Position numbers and translations under genes: made by a program
The notes under the pieces: generated by a model
What the model was told of the DNA's origin: nothing
Database searches by the model: none
What the model saw: only the letters and a program-made list of their open reading frames with translations
Shown here: in pieces, positions 8,453 through 17,148 of the stretch
Layout: every line of letters begins with the position of its first letter
How positions within the stretch are numbered: position 1 is the stretch's first letter
From: Acinetobacter nosocomialis
GTDB taxonomy: Bacteria > Pseudomonadota > Gammaproteobacteria > Pseudomonadales > Moraxellaceae
Assembly: GCA_025736915.1 (NCBI GenBank)
Contig: CP107049.1
Location: forward strand, 620,001-684,000
Direction of reading: 5' to 3'
DNA: 64,000 nt

Positions 8453-10288
8453 CTAATCAACACTCTCATTTCCTGAGGTATCTTCTTTATTTAAAATCCG
8501 CCCTTCCCGTTTTGGTCGAATCAATGGCGCTGTCGGTCTTGGATGATGAGTATGTGTATATTGCATACCTACTCCTGCATTTACGTCATCTGCTGCGATT
8601 TCAGTCTCAAAGCGTTCATTATCAAGATCGCGTATTTCCTCGGTAATTCTTTCTACTTCGTCTTCATCTACACCAAGTTCTTGTAAAATCACTCCACCAA
8701 ACTTAATCGCAGATTCAAACGTTTCACGGATCATAAAGTCTACTTTTTGTTTGACTAAATGCAGTGAATGCTCACGGTCATATGAACGGACTAATAATTT
8801 TGCCAAAGGAAATTCGTGAGTAACCAATTCAACAATTCGATTAGTCGTTTCCTTACTATCTACACACACCACAATCGCCTGTGCTGTTGCAGCACCGGAA
8901 GCATGTAAAATATCTAGGCGACAGCCATCCCCATAATAAATTTTAAAACCAAACTTTTCAGCGTTTCGAATCATGTCGGTATTATTATCAATAATGGTGA
9001 CATCTACGCCTCTTGCCAACAGTAATTGACTGGTGACCTGCCCAAAGCGCCCGAAGCCAATCATTAAAACACTACCGCTTAGTCCATCAGCAATATTGAT
9101 GTCTTCCAATGAAACCTTTGCTTTAGCTTGAGTAAATCGTTTAAAAATAATACCGACAATTGGAGTCAATACCATTGAAAGTACAACAATCGCAGTTAAG
9201 TTAGATTTAACAGTATTATCAATAACTTGGGCACTTAATGCAGCAGAGAAAAGTACAAACGCAAACTCTCCCCCTTGAGCCATCAGTAAAGCGCGGTCTA
9301 ATGCTTCTGTATGAGGACTTTTGGTTACTCGAGCGACAATATAAATCATGAGCGCTTTAACAAACATCAGGGCCACTACGCCACTTACAATGAGTTGCCA
9401 GTTTTGAGCAACCACTGATAAGTCCAATGACATGCCGACCCCAAGGAAAAATAGGCCCAGTAAAATTCCTCGGAATGGCTCAATATCAGCTTCAATTTGA
9501 TGTCTAAAGGTTGATTCAGATAAAAGTACACCCGCCAAGAAAGCACCCATTGCCATAGTCAAACCGCTGACTTGCATGAGTAACGCCGCTCCCAACACAA
9601 CCAATAAAGCCGCCGCAGTCATGACTTCTCGGGCTTTAGCAGCGGCCAAGAGTCTAAACAATGGATTAAGTAACCAATATCCTGCCGCAATAAGCCCTGC
9701 AATTGCGAGCAAACCAATTCCTATATTTTCTAGACGTACCGATGTGCTTTCGACTACATGATTTGGTGCCATAAAAGCAACAATAGCCAGTAGTGGCACA
9801 ATTAATAAATCTTCAAAAAGTAAGATGGCTACAATTTTTTGCCCACGTGGTTGAGTCAAGTCACCCCGATCGCCCAATAACTGCATCACAATCGCAGTCG
9901 AGGTTAAAACAAACCCTGCCGCGCCAATAAAAGCGACTTGCCATGTGAAACCAAACAATAGCCCTACGCCAGTCAAAGCTAACGCACAAATAATGATCTG
10001 CAACGTACCAAGACCAAAAATTTCGCGTCTAAGACTCCATAAATGCGATGGTTGCATTTCCAAACCAATCACAAATAGATACATCACAATTCCTAATTCG
10101 GCAATATGTAAAATTGCGGTGGAATCTTGAAAAAAGGCAAAACCGAATGGGCCAATAATCAGACCCGCAATTAAATAACCTAATACTGAACCCAAGCCAA
10201 TACGTTTAAAAATAGGGACTGCAATAACAGCCGCTGCCAATAAAACTACGGGGGCAACCAAGCTAATTGAATGTGCTTCTGAGCTCAT
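8453..10288 (-). CDS. CPA2-family monovalent cation/proton antiporter (KefB/KefC type)
   Basis: 611 residues. The first about 385 form a many-helix Na+/H+-exchanger domain. A TrkA-N (RCK) domain follows, with the dinucleotide-binding motif GFGRFGQ near residue 411, and a charged tail. This matches glutathione-gated K+ efflux systems of the Kef type, which exchange K+ for H+ across the inner membrane. It cannot be assigned to KefB or KefC by eye. No KefF/KefG ancillary gene is adjacent. It is separated from gltS by a strong terminator. Confidence 0.87.
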   Translation of the reverse strand: MSSEAHSISLVAPVVLLAAAVIAVPIFKRIGLGSVLGYLIAGLIIGPFGFAFFQDSTAILHIAELGIVMYLFVIGLEMQPSHLWSLRREIFGLGTLQIIICALALTGVGLLFGFTWQVAFIGAAGFVLTSTAIVMQLLGDRGDLTQPRGQKIVAILLFEDLLIVPLLAIVAFMAPNHVVESTSVRLENIGIGLLAIAGLIAAGYWLLNPLFRLLAAAKAREVMTAAALLVVLGAALLMQVSGLTMAMGAFLAGVLLSESTFRHQIEADIEPFRGILLGLFFLGVGMSLDLSVVAQNWQLIVSGVVALMFVKALMIYIVARVTKSPHTEALDRALLMAQGGEFAFVLFSAALSAQVIDNTVKSNLTAIVVLSMVLTPIVGIIFKRFTQAKAKVSLEDINIADGLSGSVLMIGFGRFGQVTSQLLLARGVDVTIIDNNTDMIRNAEKFGFKIYYGDGCRLDILHASGAATAQAIVVCVDSKETTNRIVELVTHEFPLAKLLVRSYDREHSLHLVKQKVDFMIRETFESAIKFGGVILQELGVDEDEVERITEEIRDLDNERFETEIAADDVNAGVGMQYTHTHHPRPTAPLIRPKREGRILNKEDTSGNESVD

Positions 10289-10470
10289 ACATTTCTCATT
10301 TTATTTATCTGCAATTTATTCTATGTGAAACGAGGTTTAAGGGCGATTATTAGTTTTGAGAAGAAGTATCCTAAAAACAAAATGGCTTCAATCGTCCGAA
10401 AATGAAAATTTAGAGTACCCATATGAAAAAAAATATATATCTTTTTTCAGGTTCATAATTAAGCACTCGT

Positions 10471-10496
10471 AAAAAAAGCCCTTACGGGCTTTTTTT
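10471..10496 (-). terminator. Rho-independent terminator after gltS
   Basis: Stem AAAAAAAGCCC / GGGCTTTTTTT with a TTAC loop, immediately downstream of the gltS stop on the minus strand and followed by a T run. It could also work on the plus strand. Confidence 0.85.
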
Positions 10497-10498
10497 TA

Positions 10499-11734
10499 TT
10501 AAACAACAAATTTCAACATGAGCTGAATAACCGTTGCATTAATTAAATCGACAAAGAATGCACCACAAAGCGGAACAATTAAAAATGCCTTATGCGATGG
10601 ACCATACATGTTGGTAATCGCTTGCATATTTGCCACGGCTGTTGGTGTTGCACCCATACCAAAACCACAATGACCTGCTGCTAACACTGCTGCATCGTAG
10701 TTTTTGCCCATAACGCGGAACGTCACAAATGCTGCATATAAAGCCATGGTCAATGTTTGAGCACCCAAAATCACCACAAGCGGACCAGCTAGGTCGGCAA
10801 GTTGCCAAAGCTTTAATGAAAGCAATGCCATTGCTAAATAAAGCGACAAAGATGCATTACCAAACACATCAATCGCACGGTCGAAAATATCAATTTTCAA
10901 CACACTTTCTAAAATATTTCTTAAGATTACACCGCCACCAAGTGCCCAAACGAAAGTTGGTAACTCAAACCATGTTCCCTTACTAAAGCCAGTCATAAAC
11001 TCAGCAAACGCCAAACACGCTGCAAACATACCCAGCGTGGTAATTGCATTATCGGCTGTAATTAAACGAACTTGATGCGGGTTTTCAAACGGCGCCAGGT
11101 CATCTGAATTTTGTTCAACATGCGTATCGCGATGTTGGATTTCAGCATTAGTTTTCGGTTGAGCAAGGCTATAACGGTTAATGAGTAATTTAGCTAACGG
11201 ACCACCAATCACACCACCAATAATCAAACCAAACGTTGCACTCGCCATACCCAGTGCTAAAGCACCTTGAATGCCATGCTGACTTTCTAAGATTTCACCC
11301 CATGCACCTGCTGTACCATGACCACCCGTTAAAGTGATTGAACCTGCAATCAAACCAATCAGTGGGTCTAGACCCAATAAAGTCGCAAGGCTCATACCTA
11401 CAGCATTTTGCACAACAATAAATGAGGCCACACAAATTAAGAAGATGACTAAAGCAGTACCACCTTCTTTAAGCTTCATAAAATTGGCACTTAAACCAAT
11501 TGAAGCAAAGAACACGAGCATAAAGCTAGTTTGTAATTCGCTACTAAAAACAATGCTGTACCCCCACAAAGTGTGGACGAGTAAAGAAACTACAGCAGCA
11601 ACCAAACCACCCGCTACAGGTTCAGGGATATTATAACGTTTTAAAAAATCAATCCGATTGACAAGAAAGCGGCCCAACAATAAAACAATGACCGCCGAAA
11701 TTAGTGTATAAAAACCATTAAATACAAATTCCAT
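10499..11734 (-). CDS. gltS: Glutamate:sodium symporter GltS
   Basis: 411 residues, close to the about 400 of E. coli GltS. There are about ten membrane segments in two inverted halves, with the family's glycine-rich re-entrant loops (SITLTGGHGTAGAWG near residue 135 and AAGHCGFGMGATPTAVANMQ near 355). A hydrophilic linker is near residues 195-225. It imports glutamate with Na+ through the inner membrane. It is a single gene with its own terminator. Confidence 0.93.
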   Translation of the reverse strand: MEFVFNGFYTLISAVIVLLLGRFLVNRIDFLKRYNIPEPVAGGLVAAVVSLLVHTLWGYSIVFSSELQTSFMLVFFASIGLSANFMKLKEGGTALVIFLICVASFIVVQNAVGMSLATLLGLDPLIGLIAGSITLTGGHGTAGAWGEILESQHGIQGALALGMASATFGLIIGGVIGGPLAKLLINRYSLAQPKTNAEIQHRDTHVEQNSDDLAPFENPHQVRLITADNAITTLGMFAACLAFAEFMTGFSKGTWFELPTFVWALGGGVILRNILESVLKIDIFDRAIDVFGNASLSLYLAMALLSLKLWQLADLAGPLVVILGAQTLTMALYAAFVTFRVMGKNYDAAVLAAGHCGFGMGATPTAVANMQAITNMYGPSHKAFLIVPLCGAFFVDLINATVIQLMLKFVV

Positions 11735-12104
11735 ATATATTACATAGACTACTTTCTGATTACATTCCTAATCGATTGTAAAATAATTATATTTTATTTT
11801 TTAATATGTAAAAAAAACACAAATAAACTTTACAAAATTACCCTACCAATAAATTTTTAGTATTCTTAAAAATAGCTTAAATTTTTAAATATTTTATAAA
11901 TAATTTTCTAAAAATATTTATTTAATTACTAGAATCAACAATTTAATCAATAAAAACCACAATTTAAAGATCTTTATGTTTTGATATCTTAAGCAGAAAA
12001 TACTGTCTTTTAAGTCACTGAACTCGCTTTTCATTACCGTTAATATGCCTCAAAGACCAGCTCGTTATTTGCTCTGGGCAACATCTTTATAGGTTTTATA
12101 TTCA
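11735..12104. other. Intergenic region, divergent promoters of gltS and the hydrolase gene
   Basis: 370 AT-rich bases between divergent genes. No ORF or RNA was recognised. It presumably holds both promoters, but no convincing -35/-10 pair stands out from the AT background. Confidence 0.5.
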
Positions 12105-13256
12105 ATGAGTTTATTGCTTAAAGTTCGACAGAATGTTCCTCAAGTGAAGTCGCTTAAAACATCTCTTAAAAAGCATGCTGGTCAGAAATTACCTCACATG
12201 CTAACCAATGCATCAGATCTGTTTTTTAGAGGTCCTCAAATTGCCTTGTCAGGAAAAGCACCTTTTGATGTGATTTATAAGCATGAGATTATGAGTTTAC
12301 GTCACTATAGAAATGAGACTGAAGCTCCTACACATAAACACCGCGTACCGTTAGTGATTGTTCCGCCATTGGCAGTGAACATGCTCATTTACGATTTATT
12401 CCCTACACGCAGCCTTATACGTTACTTTTTAGCTCAAGGTTTTGATGTCTATTTAATTGACTGGGGTGTACCAACCCGCCACCAAGCAAAATACAATTTT
12501 GGCACCTACATTAAAGTTTTTATGCCTGAAATGTTAAAGCAAGTCCGTGCACATAGTGGACAACAGCAGCTTTCATTACATGGCTGGAGTTTAGGCGGTG
12601 CACTTTCACTCTGCTATACCGCATTATTTAAAGATAAAGATATTAAAAATCTGATTATTCTCGCTTCACCTATCGACACCCATAAAGCAGGTTATATGGG
12701 TAAACTCTATGGCAGCTTGACTAAACCTGCACAGTGGGTTCGTAAGCACACCCCTTTCCGTATTCGCCAACATGTACCAAGTGAAGTGTTTCATATTCAT
12801 GGCTGGCAAAACACGCTTGGCTTTAAGCTAACTGACCCGATTGGAAATTTAAAAACCTATTGGCAGCTTTTTAAAAATCTTGATAACCGTGAATTTATTG
12901 TTGACCATGCTACGTCTAGTTCATTTATCGACAATATGTTGGCGTATCCGGGTGGTGTGATGCGCGATATCATTCTACGTTTCTGGATAGATAATGAACT
13001 CTCAACAGGTGTAATCAAATTTGGTGAACTAACAGCTTATTTAAAAGATATTAATTGTTCAGTGTTAGCTGTAGGGGGCGATACAGACATTATTGTGACC
13101 GCCGACGCAGTGAAACCGCTTATGGATTTAATTAGTAGCCAAGATAAAACTTTTAAAGTGGTTCCAGGCGGCCATATGGGTGTTGTTTCTGGTAGCCAAG
13201 CTCCAAGTTCTGTTTGGCCTGAAATGAGTAATTGGTTAGCTACACGTTCAGATTAA
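12105..13256 (+). CDS. PhaC-like alpha/beta hydrolase (Ser nucleophile box)
   Basis: 383 residues resembling class III poly(R)-hydroxyalkanoate synthase PhaC: an N-terminal amphipathic part, VPLVIVPPLAVNMLIYDLFP near residue 80, the YLIDWG motif, and late Asp and His (GGDTDIIV, GGHMG) for a catalytic triad. The nucleophile box reads HGWSLGG, with Ser where true PHA synthases have Cys. No phaE, phaB or phasin gene is adjacent. It may thus be a hydrolase or acyltransferase rather than a polymerase. Confidence 0.72.
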   Translation: MSLLLKVRQNVPQVKSLKTSLKKHAGQKLPHMLTNASDLFFRGPQIALSGKAPFDVIYKHEIMSLRHYRNETEAPTHKHRVPLVIVPPLAVNMLIYDLFPTRSLIRYFLAQGFDVYLIDWGVPTRHQAKYNFGTYIKVFMPEMLKQVRAHSGQQQLSLHGWSLGGALSLCYTALFKDKDIKNLIILASPIDTHKAGYMGKLYGSLTKPAQWVRKHTPFRIRQHVPSEVFHIHGWQNTLGFKLTDPIGNLKTYWQLFKNLDNREFIVDHATSSSFIDNMLAYPGGVMRDIILRFWIDNELSTGVIKFGELTAYLKDINCSVLAVGGDTDIIVTADAVKPLMDLISSQDKTFKVVPGGHMGVVSGSQAPSSVWPEMSNWLATRSD

Positions 13257-13275
13257 ATCTAGTCAAAAAAGTAAG

Positions 13276-13299
13276 CCAGCGTAGTCATCTCTACGCTGG
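13276..13299 (+). terminator. Hairpin after the PhaC-like gene
   Basis: Perfect 9-base stem (CCAGCGTAG / CTACGCTGG) with a TCATCT loop, 20 bases after the stop. The T tract behind it is poor (TTAAAAATT), so its strength is uncertain. Confidence 0.6.
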
Positions 13300-13954
13300 T
13301 TAAAAATTCAAATTTTAACTCATTCTTCTATATCATTTTATTGATTGATAACATGTTCACTTGCTTATCACAATTTACAAGTTAGATTTTTAAAACATTA
13401 CGCTCCTTCACTTATTTAATATATTGCATACTCAAAAAATATGAATTTTATTCATTAAAAAATTATTTTCATAAAACAACATTTTATCAAATGTTAAAAA
13501 ATTTTAAATCCAAATAGCTCCCGCCAAATAATTAATTTAACTTTTAAAATTAGCTTTCTAAAGACGATGTTACTTTTTGTTATTTATGTAAAGCTCATCT
13601 CAACAATATTTTTAACTAAATAACTGTAATATAACAATTTCAAATCAAATAATTTTGTAAAATTAGATCATTTTTTATACAAATGTAGGCAATCTCTCAC
13701 AACTATGTAAGCCAAAGCTTACAACACAAATGATTGTTTTTCCTATAATTAATTTCATTACATATAAGCAATCTTTACTATTAAATAGAAAGCTGAATAT
13801 TAATAAAGAGATCTGGAGAAAATGATAAAGTCATCTTTATTAATATAAAAACTCTTAATAATAGAAAAAGAATCTCAAAAAATTAATATGTACTATCTTT
13901 CCTCTGGAAACAGAGGAAAGATACCTTTTAAAATCTTCAGATAGGATATAGAAA
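13300..13954. other. Long AT-rich intergenic region
   Basis: About 650 bases without a recognisable protein gene. It is highly AT-rich throughout. The only clear structure is the strong hairpin at 13894-13923. A small RNA gene could be hidden here but is not demonstrated. Confidence 0.5.
13894..13923 (+). ncRNA. Strong hairpin with GAAA tetraloop upstream of a membrane gene
   Basis: A perfect 13-base stem (TATCTTTCCTCTG / CAGAGGAAAGATA) closed by a GAAA tetraloop, then CCTTTTAAAATC, ending 31 bases before the ATG at 13955. It could be the 3' end of an unannotated small RNA, a leader element of the next gene, or a transcription brake. Confidence 0.4.
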
Positions 13955-14281
13955 ATGTTTATCGCAAAAAATATATTTGTATATTTACTATCAATGTTAG
14001 CGTTGTGCTTACTAATTATTTTCTTTAATTATGTAGGAATGAACGAGACGCTTAATCTCTTAATTTCTTCGGCACTCTTCGGAATGTTTATTACGTGGTA
14101 CTACAAAGGTAGTGGACTGTGTATAGCCCTTTTTAGTTTTTTTTACTGGGCAATGTTTGTGATTAGCCAAAGTTTAGAAGTGATATGGATGCTTTCGGTC
14201 TCAATGATTGTATATTTAGTCATGACTAAAATTGTACCTAAACTCAAGCACATCCATATCGGTATAGCTTCAAATAGCTAG
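13955..14281 (+). CDS. Small four-helix membrane protein of unknown function
   Basis: 108 residues, nearly all hydrophobic, with about four membrane segments (8-25, 31-47, 51-70, 75-92) and a short basic tail. AGGA precedes the ATG. The family is not recognised. Its stop codon overlaps the stop codon of the convergent blsA gene within a palindromic CTAG, so the two transcripts must overlap at their 3' ends unless they end inside the genes. Any link with light sensing is speculation from position. Confidence 0.6.
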   Translation: MFIAKNIFVYLLSMLALCLLIIFFNYVGMNETLNLLISSALFGMFITWYYKGSGLCIALFSFFYWAMFVISQSLEVIWMLSVSMIVYLVMTKIVPKLKHIHIGIASNS

Positions 14282-14748
14282 AATGGGTTTACTCCCCGAT
14301 TAACCATTCCAACTTTCTTAACCGTATTAATTTTAGTTTGCTCTGCAATTAATAGTTCATTTAAGAAAAATTTGAGATTTTGTTGATTCAGCAAAATTGG
14401 GTTAAAGGTATTCTCTCCCATGCCAAGAAAGAAAGCCTCAATATTTGTATTGCGTTGCACATATTTCATTGACCAACGTTGAAAAGAGTTTTCTTCAATG
14501 GAATATGTGCACAACCATTTAATATTGTAATGCCTTTGATCTTTTTGAATCTTCTCAAATAGCTTTTCAACAATCTCTTTTTCGCCTTCTAAACATTGAA
14601 AAAATGCATTATCGGCATAATACAGCACCCCACATATCTCGTTTAAATCGTTGAAATCACGAGCTTCAGTCAGGATATCACGCAAATCTTGTAGCAAATC
14701 TTCATTATTTTCATTTCGTTGGCTGGCATAACACAGTCGAACGTTCAT
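14278..14748 (-). CDS. blsA: BLUF-domain blue-light photoreceptor BlsA
   Basis: 156 residues: a BLUF domain (about 1-95) plus a short helical C-terminus. The flavin-switch residues are visible: Tyr7 (LCYASQ), Gln51 (FFQCLEG), Trp92 and Met94 (RWSMKY). Length and residues match BlsA of A. baumannii, which binds FAD and alters motility, biofilm and iron-related regulators in blue light by protein-protein contact. There is no effector domain, as in other short BLUF proteins. GGAAG precedes the ATG. Confidence 0.92.
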   Translation of the reverse strand: MNVRLCYASQRNENNEDLLQDLRDILTEARDFNDLNEICGVLYYADNAFFQCLEGEKEIVEKLFEKIQKDQRHYNIKWLCTYSIEENSFQRWSMKYVQRNTNIEAFFLGMGENTFNPILLNQQNLKFFLNELLIAEQTKINTVKKVGMVNRGVNPF

Positions 14749-15010
14749 AAGACTTCCGTGAAATTTAAAATTTCATTACTAATTTAATTTTCAAATTAAC
14801 ACACCTTTCTTAGAATTACTTTATATTTTTTCTTATAAAAATCATAATTTTAGGTATTTTCATAAAAAGCCAAAATTTCGCTCAAACTCCCAAGACTAAA
14901 AAATGTATTAAATCCCTAGTACTAGATTTTTTGTTTTATCGTGCTAAATATAGAGTACGGTTGTTGAGTTGTTTGAACATTACAAGTCGCAGTTTGGTTA
15001 TTTTTTAATA

Positions 15011-15035
15011 AAAAAAACCACATCGGGTGATGTGG
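15011..15035 (-). terminator. Rho-independent terminator of the glycosyltransferase cassette
   Basis: On the minus strand, stem CCACATC / GATGTGG with an ACCC loop is followed by eight T residues. It lies about 100 bases beyond the glycosyltransferase stop. The rest of the 390-base gap 14749-15138 shows no gene and should include the blsA promoter. Confidence 0.78.
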
Positions 15036-15138
15036 CAAAAGATGTAACGCAATGAACACTGAAACAATCGGTGTAACAGAGGATATATATTAAGAATAAA
15101 AATCAATTATTAAAATAAACTTAATAAAATTATCATAA

Positions 15139-15783
15139 TTAAAGATTTTCTAAAAAATTTGATAAACCTTGAGGTGCTCTGCCTTCCAAGCGACTGCTGG
15201 TCGTTACACGCACTAAATTACTCCAAGTAATATTGCAGCAATGTCTGGTCAGTTTCTCAATCAGTGAAACATCCTCATGACATGGGATCGACTCAAAACC
15301 ACCCACCTGCATATAAGCAGCAGCACTAAAACTTAAATTTGCACCATGAATATGATGATGATCCATACAGTCTTGATAATGAGACAAATACTTTTTTTGT
15401 TTTTGAGCCGATAAATGACTCAAATCATCTAAAGTGACAATACCGCAAATTGCATCGGTAGGTTGATATCGAATTTGACAACTTAACCAGTCTGAACTAA
15501 CTATAGTGTCGGCATCTGTACAGGCAATCCAGCTTGCTCCATTTTGAATGAGTTGGCGAATGCCTAAGTCCCGAGCCTTGCCAACGCATTTATAATCACA
15601 TTCAATCCAATTTACTCCGTAACGCTGTACAACTAAACGCGACATATCTGTACAGCTATCAAGTACAACCATGACCTCGACTTGTTCATCCGGTACTTTC
15701 TCTATCGCATCCTGAATTGACTGCAAACAGGCTGGCAAATGTTGCTCTTCATTATGCGCTGGAATTACAACACCTATTTTCAT
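15139..15783 (-). CDS. Family 2 glycosyltransferase, last gene of a four-gene cassette
   Basis: 214 residues with a GT-A fold. MKIGVVIPAHNEEQHLPACL is at the N-terminus, the Asp pair region VVLDSCTD follows, the DxD-type metal site is TDADT near residue 93, and FESIPCHEDVSLIEKL contributes the acceptor-side catalytic acid. It transfers a sugar from a nucleotide-sugar donor to an unknown acceptor. No membrane segment is seen. Its start overlaps the methyltransferase stop (ATGA), so it is translationally coupled. A terminator lies downstream. Confidence 0.82.
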   Translation of the reverse strand: MKIGVVIPAHNEEQHLPACLQSIQDAIEKVPDEQVEVMVVLDSCTDMSRLVVQRYGVNWIECDYKCVGKARDLGIRQLIQNGASWIACTDADTIVSSDWLSCQIRYQPTDAICGIVTLDDLSHLSAQKQKKYLSHYQDCMDHHHIHGANLSFSAAAYMQVGGFESIPCHEDVSLIEKLTRHCCNITWSNLVRVTTSSRLEGRAPQGLSNFLENL

Positions 15784-16379
15784 CGTAATTGTTCCCGCTG
15801 AGCTGTTGATGAAGGATTAACCGTCCAAACATCGACCATAAAGTCCGGATCGTTTAGGCTTAAATAGTGATGAAATGGAAAATATTGCTGAAAGCTTTGG
15901 TGGACTTTTTGGGCATTCAATTCAAAATCCTGAATATCATGTCGCCAATGGCAACACAAAATTTCCCCTTCTGGGTTTAGTGCATGCTTTAATTTTTTAA
16001 TGAACTCATCTAACTCATCGTATGTGAGGTAATACGCCACTTCGCTAATCACAATCAGGTCAAATTTTTGTTCATACAATTCTTCAGGTATTTTTCTATT
16101 TTCAACAGTTACATGCTCAAATGATTGTAATCGCTGAGTCGCCAAATGAACGGCATGCTCAGACACATCTATACATAAAAGATGAGCCGCACGCTTTGCC
16201 AAATGAACACTTAAATGCCCATTTGAACAGCCAATTTCTAAAACATTTTGATAGTGTGGTCGTGTTAATAATGCAAGGCAGATTTGTCTTTTACGGGCTT
16301 CGTACCAGTGATAATCATAGCCCCATGGATCATTATTACTACGATACAACTCCTCAAAATACATACGAGAATGAGTCAC
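15780..16379 (-). CDS. Class I SAM-dependent methyltransferase (NodS-like)
   Basis: 199 residues. MYFEELYRSNNDPWGYDYHW at the start is typical of NodS-like methyltransferases. The SAM-binding motif VLEIGCSNG is near residue 47, ICIDVS-like acidic motif II (LCIDVSE) near 69, and the catalytic region has ISEVAYYL. It probably methylates the substrate shared with the PIG-L and glycosyltransferase neighbours. The start is GTG at 16379 with GAGG upstream, or ATG at 16364. It overlaps both neighbours. Confidence 0.8.
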   Translation of the reverse strand: MTHSRMYFEELYRSNNDPWGYDYHWYEARKRQICLALLTRPHYQNVLEIGCSNGHLSVHLAKRAAHLLCIDVSEHAVHLATQRLQSFEHVTVENRKIPEELYEQKFDLIVISEVAYYLTYDELDEFIKKLKHALNPEGEILCCHWRHDIQDFELNAQKVHQSFQQYFPFHHYLSLNDPDFMVDVWTVNPSSTAQREQLR

Positions 16380-17148
16380 TCAGATATACCTCATAAGGCA
16401 TTAAAAGACGGCTAATTGCACTTGAAGACAAAACTGCGGAATTTCCTGTGCTTTCATCGGCTTCAAGTTGTGTTTTAAATTGCATAACCGCCTGATGTTT
16501 TTTAATTAATTGGTTTTCAGTTAAGGCATAAGCTTTTGCTTTGGACCAATTAATACGTGGGTCTAAAGGCTCTGCCCAATGCCATGCCCAAATCAATACA
16601 TGTAGACAGAGTAACTGATGAGCTTTTGCAAAGGCCTGTACCGTTTTTCCAACGGCTTCGTGGTCAGGATGGCCATCAAGTGCATAGCTACAAATTAAAA
16701 TATCTTCAGGCTGAACGATTCTGCTGAGCGCTTGAGTCAACTGATGAGTCTGTAAATGAATCTGACCATCCGTTAGATTTAAAGCAATTCGTTCAGAAAA
16801 ATCTGACACACCAAGACTGTCTAAAGCAGCTAAAGTTTCTTGTGGCCGTAAATCGTTTAATTCATCTGGACTGTATTTTGTTGAGTGCGGATGGCTTTGT
16901 GTTCCATTACTGACAGCCACAATAACAAGGTGACAATTTTCTTTGACTAGCTGTTGCATTAAACCACCACAACCCAGCACTTCGTCATCGGGATGCGGCG
17001 CGACAATCACCACTCGTTTAGATTGAAATAACTGTAAATTCAGCCCATCTAACGGATGATTTTTAAATGCCTCTAGCCACCTGAACTTCGGTGTCCCTTC
17101 ACCTGAAATCACGCGGTCTTCGACCAAGGGATGCGTTAAAGTTCCCAT
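16354..17148 (-). CDS. PIG-L family deacetylase (LmbE-like)
   Basis: 264 residues with the zinc-site motifs of the family: VIVAPHPDDEVLGCGG (about 48-63, H-P-D-D) and the second-half DGHPDHEAVG. Such enzymes remove acetyl groups from N-acetylglucosaminyl or related groups on glycolipids and small thiols. With a glycosyltransferase and a methyltransferase next door, it likely trims a sugar-containing small molecule or lipid. The start is well supported by GGAGAAAAGCTT. It overlaps the upstream gene by 13 bases and the downstream one by 26. Confidence 0.85.
   Translation of the reverse strand: MGTLTHPLVEDRVISGEGTPKFRWLEAFKNHPLDGLNLQLFQSKRVVIVAPHPDDEVLGCGGLMQQLVKENCHLVIVAVSNGTQSHPHSTKYSPDELNDLRPQETLAALDSLGVSDFSERIALNLTDGQIHLQTHQLTQALSRIVQPEDILICSYALDGHPDHEAVGKTVQAFAKAHQLLCLHVLIWAWHWAEPLDPRINWSKAKAYALTENQLIKKHQAVMQFKTQLEADESTGNSAVLSSSAISRLLMPYEVYLSDSFSYVF

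Noticed and set aside
10590..11636. Open frames overlapping gltS on both strands
   Set aside because: Weak composition and no start sites; gltS is a clear family member in its own frame.
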